Assembly (NCBI GenBank): GCA_007120485.1
Contig: SKNP01000056.1
Span: forward strand, 1-10,076
Reading direction: 5' to 3'
DNA from: Nitriliruptoraceae bacterium
GTDB taxonomy: Bacteria > Actinomycetota > Nitriliruptoria > Nitriliruptorales > Nitriliruptoraceae
Length of the DNA stretch: 10,076 bases
A program made the position numbers and the translations under genes. This document shows, in pieces, positions 7,805 through 10,076 of this stretch; positions within the stretch are counted from its first letter, which is position 1; each line of letters opens with the position of its first letter. The notes beneath the pieces were generated by a model, which ran no database searches, was not told the origin of the DNA, and saw only the letters and a program-made list of their open reading frames with translations.

Positions 7805-9169
7805 GTGGCTGATCAGACCAAGATCCTGCTCGACGAGTCGGAACTGCCGACCCACTGGTACAACGTCGTCGCCGACCTGCCGGCTCCCCCGCCACCGCCG
7901 TTGCACCCAGGGACCCACGAACCGATCGGCCCGGAAGCGCTCGCGCCGCTGTTCCCGATGGCGTTGATCGAGCAGGAGGTCTCGGGCGAGCGCTACGTCC
8001 CGATCCCGGAGGAGGTCCGCGACGTCTACCGGCTGTGGCGTCCATCGCCGCTGTACCGGGCGTCCCGACTGGAGCGGGCACTGGACACCCCGGCGCGCAT
8101 CTACTTCAAGTACGAGGGGGTCTCGCCGGCGGGATCCCACAAGCCGAACACGGCCGTCCCGCAGGCGTACTACAACGCCGCCGAAGGGGTCCAGCGCCTG
8201 ACGACCGAGACCGGCGCCGGGCAGTGGGGATCCGCGCTCGCGTTCGCAGCCGCCCAGTTCGGACTCGGCTGCGAGGTCTGGCAGGTCGCCGCATCCTTCA
8301 TCCAGAAGCCCTACCGCGCATCGATGATGCGGACCTGGGGTGCGACCGTGCACTCCTCACCGTCGGAGCTGACCGAAGCGGGCCGTGCGGTCCTGGCCGA
8401 CCACCCGGACTCGCCCGGGTCGCTGGGGATCGCGATCTCCGAGGCGGTCGAGGCGGCGATGGCCGACGAGGAGACCAAGTACGCGCTCGGCAGCGTCCTC
8501 AACCACGTCCTGCTCCACCAGACGGTGATCGGTGAGGAGGCGCTGGCACAGCTCGCGAAGGTCGGCGACACCCCCGATCTGATCGTCGGCTGCACGGGTG
8601 GCGGCTCGAACTTCGCCGGGCTGTTCTTCCCGTTCCTGCGGGAGAAGCTGGCGGGGCGCATCGACCCCCACATCCTGGCGGTGGAGCCCGCGGCATGCCC
8701 GACGCTGACCAAGGGCGAGTACCGCTACGACTTCGGGGACGTCGCCGGCATGACCCCGCTGATGAAGATGCACACGCTCGGCCACGACTTCATCCCGGAT
8801 CCCATCCACGCCGGCGGCTTGCGCTACCACGGGATGTCGCCGCTGATCAGCCACCTCTACGAGCTCGGGATGTTCGAGGCGGAGGCGATCGATCAGACCG
8901 CATGCTTCGAGGCGGCGCTGACGTTCGCCCGGACGCAGGGCATCGTGCCCGCACCGGAACCCACCCACGCGTTGGCCGCGGCGGTCCGCGAGGCGGAGGC
9001 CTGCAAGGAGACCGGCGAGGAGAAGGTGATCCTCACCGCGCTGTGCGGCCACGGCCACTTCGACATGGCGGCCTACGACGCGTACCTGGCCGGCGAGCTC
9101 AGCGACCTGGACTACTCACAGGAGCGTGTCGCCGAGGCCATGAGCCGGGTCCCGGTCGTCGACGGCTAA
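7805..9169 (+). CDS. trpB: TrpB2-type tryptophan synthase beta-like PLP enzyme
   Basis: The product is 454 residues from GTG 7805, with GAGGA 7 bases upstream; longer frames run back into the nadD region. It is full length for the TrpB2 class, recognisable by its long N-terminal region (LPTHWYNVVADL, residues 14-25), which classical TrpB1 lacks. The PLP lysine is K113 in GSHKPN, the catalytic glutamate E135 is in TETGAGQWG, and the phosphate-binding loop is CTGGGSN (263-269). TrpB enzymes join indole and L-serine to tryptophan. TrpB2 proteins usually lack the TrpA contacts of TrpB1 and are proposed to salvage free indole. No trpA, trpC or trpE lies nearby, which fits a stand-alone role, although another amino-acid substrate is possible. 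It is transcribed divergently from nadD. Confidence 0.94.
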   Translation: MADQTKILLDESELPTHWYNVVADLPAPPPPPLHPGTHEPIGPEALAPLFPMALIEQEVSGERYVPIPEEVRDVYRLWRPSPLYRASRLERALDTPARIYFKYEGVSPAGSHKPNTAVPQAYYNAAEGVQRLTTETGAGQWGSALAFAAAQFGLGCEVWQVAASFIQKPYRASMMRTWGATVHSSPSELTEAGRAVLADHPDSPGSLGIAISEAVEAAMADEETKYALGSVLNHVLLHQTVIGEEALAQLAKVGDTPDLIVGCTGGGSNFAGLFFPFLREKLAGRIDPHILAVEPAACPTLTKGEYRYDFGDVAGMTPLMKMHTLGHDFIPDPIHAGGLRYHGMSPLISHLYELGMFEAEAIDQTACFEAALTFARTQGIVPAPEPTHALAAAVREAEACKETGEEKVILTALCGHGHFDMAAYDAYLAGELSDLDYSQERVAEAMSRVPVVDG

Positions 9170-9180
9170 CGCGCGCTCGT

Positions 9181-9200
9181 ACCGCACGCACCCTTGCGGT
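9181..9200 (+). terminator. Hairpin after trpB2
   Basis: ACCGCA (9181-9186) pairs with TGCGGT (9195-9200) around an 8-base loop, starting 11 bases after the TAA stop. It is modest in length but is followed immediately by the hairpin-forming tandem repeats, and the two together may end the trpB2 transcript. Confidence 0.45.
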
Positions 9201-9261
9201 GGGTCGGGTCCGGCCGACGGGTCGGGTCCGGCCGACGGGTCGGGTCCGGCCGACGGGTCGG
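9201..9261 (+). repeat. 18-bp tandem repeat, three copies plus a partial fourth
   Basis: GGGTCGGGTCCGGCCGAC is repeated without change at 9201-9218, 9219-9236 and 9237-9254, followed by GGGTCGG at 9255-9261. Each unit contains inverted arms GTCGG and CCGAC around GTCCGG, so the array can form serial small hairpins. It is intergenic, between trpB2 and the histidine kinase. It may be a simple minisatellite, part of the terminator, or an upstream regulatory site of the kinase gene. Confidence 0.9.
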
Positions 9262-9339
9262 TTCTCGCCCGCCGCATGGAAGCCACGGGGGCGAACGGCG
9301 GCGCACCGCTCGGTGGCCTGACCGGTCTGGAGCCCAAGG

Positions 9340-10076
9340 ATGGTGGGGATCGACGCACGCCGCGCGGAGCGCGTCGCGACGTGGCTTCGGGTCGCCGCCC
9401 TCCCGTGGGCGAGCTTCCTGCTGTGGCTGAGCTGGCCCATGCTGCCGGCCGTCGGGCAGGTCGCCAACGTGGCGGCGCTCGTCGCGATCGTGCTCACGAC
9501 GGGCGGCTACCTCGTCGCCGATCGTCGATTGGCTGATCCGGCACGCTTCGCGATCGCCGCCCGGGTGTTCACGGTCGCGGACCTGGCGGTGCTGGTCACC
9601 GTCGCGATCAGCTACACCGGCACGGCGCCGGACGTCTGGGCGATCGCGCTCGTTGCGCCGTTCATCGGTGCCCTGCGCACCGGCCGCTTCGGTGCTGCCG
9701 TCAGCGGCGGCATCGTCGCGATCGCGATCGCGACGGCCGAGATCCTCCTGGGGACCGCCCTCGCTGCGATGATCTTCCGGGTCGGCACGGTGCTCTTGAT
9801 CACCGCCCTCGCGCTGCTCCTGTCGCGGGAGGTGGCGCTCGCGCACGACGAGCTGTCCCGCAGCGAACGCTGGCGCCGACAGCTGGTGGACGTGCTCGCC
9901 CACGACCTTCGCAGCCCGCTGGCGACCGCGGAGAGCGTCGTCACCACGCTGGAGGAACGAGGTGCGGCGATGTCCGACGAGGACCAGACCTCGCTGTTGG
10001 AAGCGGCTCATGTGCAGTTGCGACGGGTCAGCCTGCTCACCGACGACCTGCTCGCCCTCGCCCGCTCCGAGCACCA
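9340..10076 (+). CDS. Membrane sensor histidine kinase (3' end outside window)
   Basis: Only the first 245 codons are present. ATG 9340 has GGAG seven bases upstream. The N-terminal 165 residues are hydrophobic with about five or six membrane helices (around 19-35, 41-59, 72-92, 98-112, 117-140, 145-162) and short loops, so there is no large external sensor domain. A linker of about 20 residues (ALAHDELSRSERWRRQ) leads to the HisKA dimerisation domain with the H-box LVDVLAHDLRSPLA and phosphorylated His188. The second helix, RRVSLLTDDLLALARSE, follows. The ATPase domain and any response regulator lie beyond the window. The family autophosphorylates and passes the phosphate to a response regulator, and a signal within or at the membrane is likely. 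The signal and target cannot be read from this part. Confidence 0.92.
   Translation, partial: MVGIDARRAERVATWLRVAALPWASFLLWLSWPMLPAVGQVANVAALVAIVLTTGGYLVADRRLADPARFAIAARVFTVADLAVLVTVAISYTGTAPDVWAIALVAPFIGALRTGRFGAAVSGGIVAIAIATAEILLGTALAAMIFRVGTVLLITALALLLSREVALAHDELSRSERWRRQLVDVLAHDLRSPLATAESVVTTLEERGAAMSDEDQTSLLEAAHVQLRRVSLLTDDLLALARSEH

Noticed and set aside
9201..9261. CRISPR array
   Set aside because: The units are directly adjacent with no spacers, only 18 bases long, and no cas gene is present.
9166..10074. Minus-strand frame of 302 codons at the window end
   Set aside because: It covers the tandem repeat and lies antisense to a histidine kinase with signal-transduction motifs. It encodes RPDPTR repeats only because of the 18-bp array.

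Overview
The window is very GC-rich and reads as chromosomal DNA of a high-GC actinobacterium. The best single clue is the minus-strand block nadD, LytR-type protein, rsfS, histidine phosphatase. As I recall, this order occurs in Streptomyces, and mycobacteria have nadD, rsfS and a phosphatase adjacent. The S-layer homology (SLH) surface proteins and strongly acidic secreted domains suggest a salt-tolerant lineage in or near Nitriliruptoria or Acidimicrobiia, but that placement is inference.

Layout. Bases 1-293 hold the 3' end of an SLH-domain gene, closed by a strong hairpin. Bases 628-2607 hold a complete secreted protein with a PQQ-type beta-propeller and three C-terminal SLH domains in exact 180-bp register, also followed by a strong hairpin. 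A tRNA-Ala(GGC) lies at 2765-2838 with its own hairpin terminator. A PknB-type membrane Ser/Thr kinase follows at 3037-4449; it has no PASTA domain and ends in an acidic Pro/Asp/Glu ectodomain. It converges on the four-gene minus-strand operon (7626 down to 4459), with a hairpin overlapping the kinase stop codon and ending next to the phosphatase stop. Divergent from nadD is a TrpB2-class tryptophan synthase beta-like gene (7805-9169). After an 18-bp tandem repeat comes a membrane sensor histidine kinase cut by the window end (9340-10076).

How the genes fit together. The minus-strand operon is housekeeping: NAD biosynthesis (nadD), ribosome silencing under starvation (rsfS), a phosphatase that may be related to glucosyl-3-phosphoglycerate phosphatase, and a membrane LytR_C protein whose LCP half looks catalytically degraded. 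Its genes overlap or are closely spaced, implying one transcript. The two SLH genes are surface proteins with wall-anchoring repeats. The two kinases are signalling proteins with no visible partner in the window.

I found no CRISPR array, insertion sequence, phage gene or defence system. The most unusual items are the apparently inactive LCP domain, the PASTA-less kinase with clustered Thr-Arg motifs, the in-register SLH repeats, and the 18-bp intergenic repeat. All are modest.
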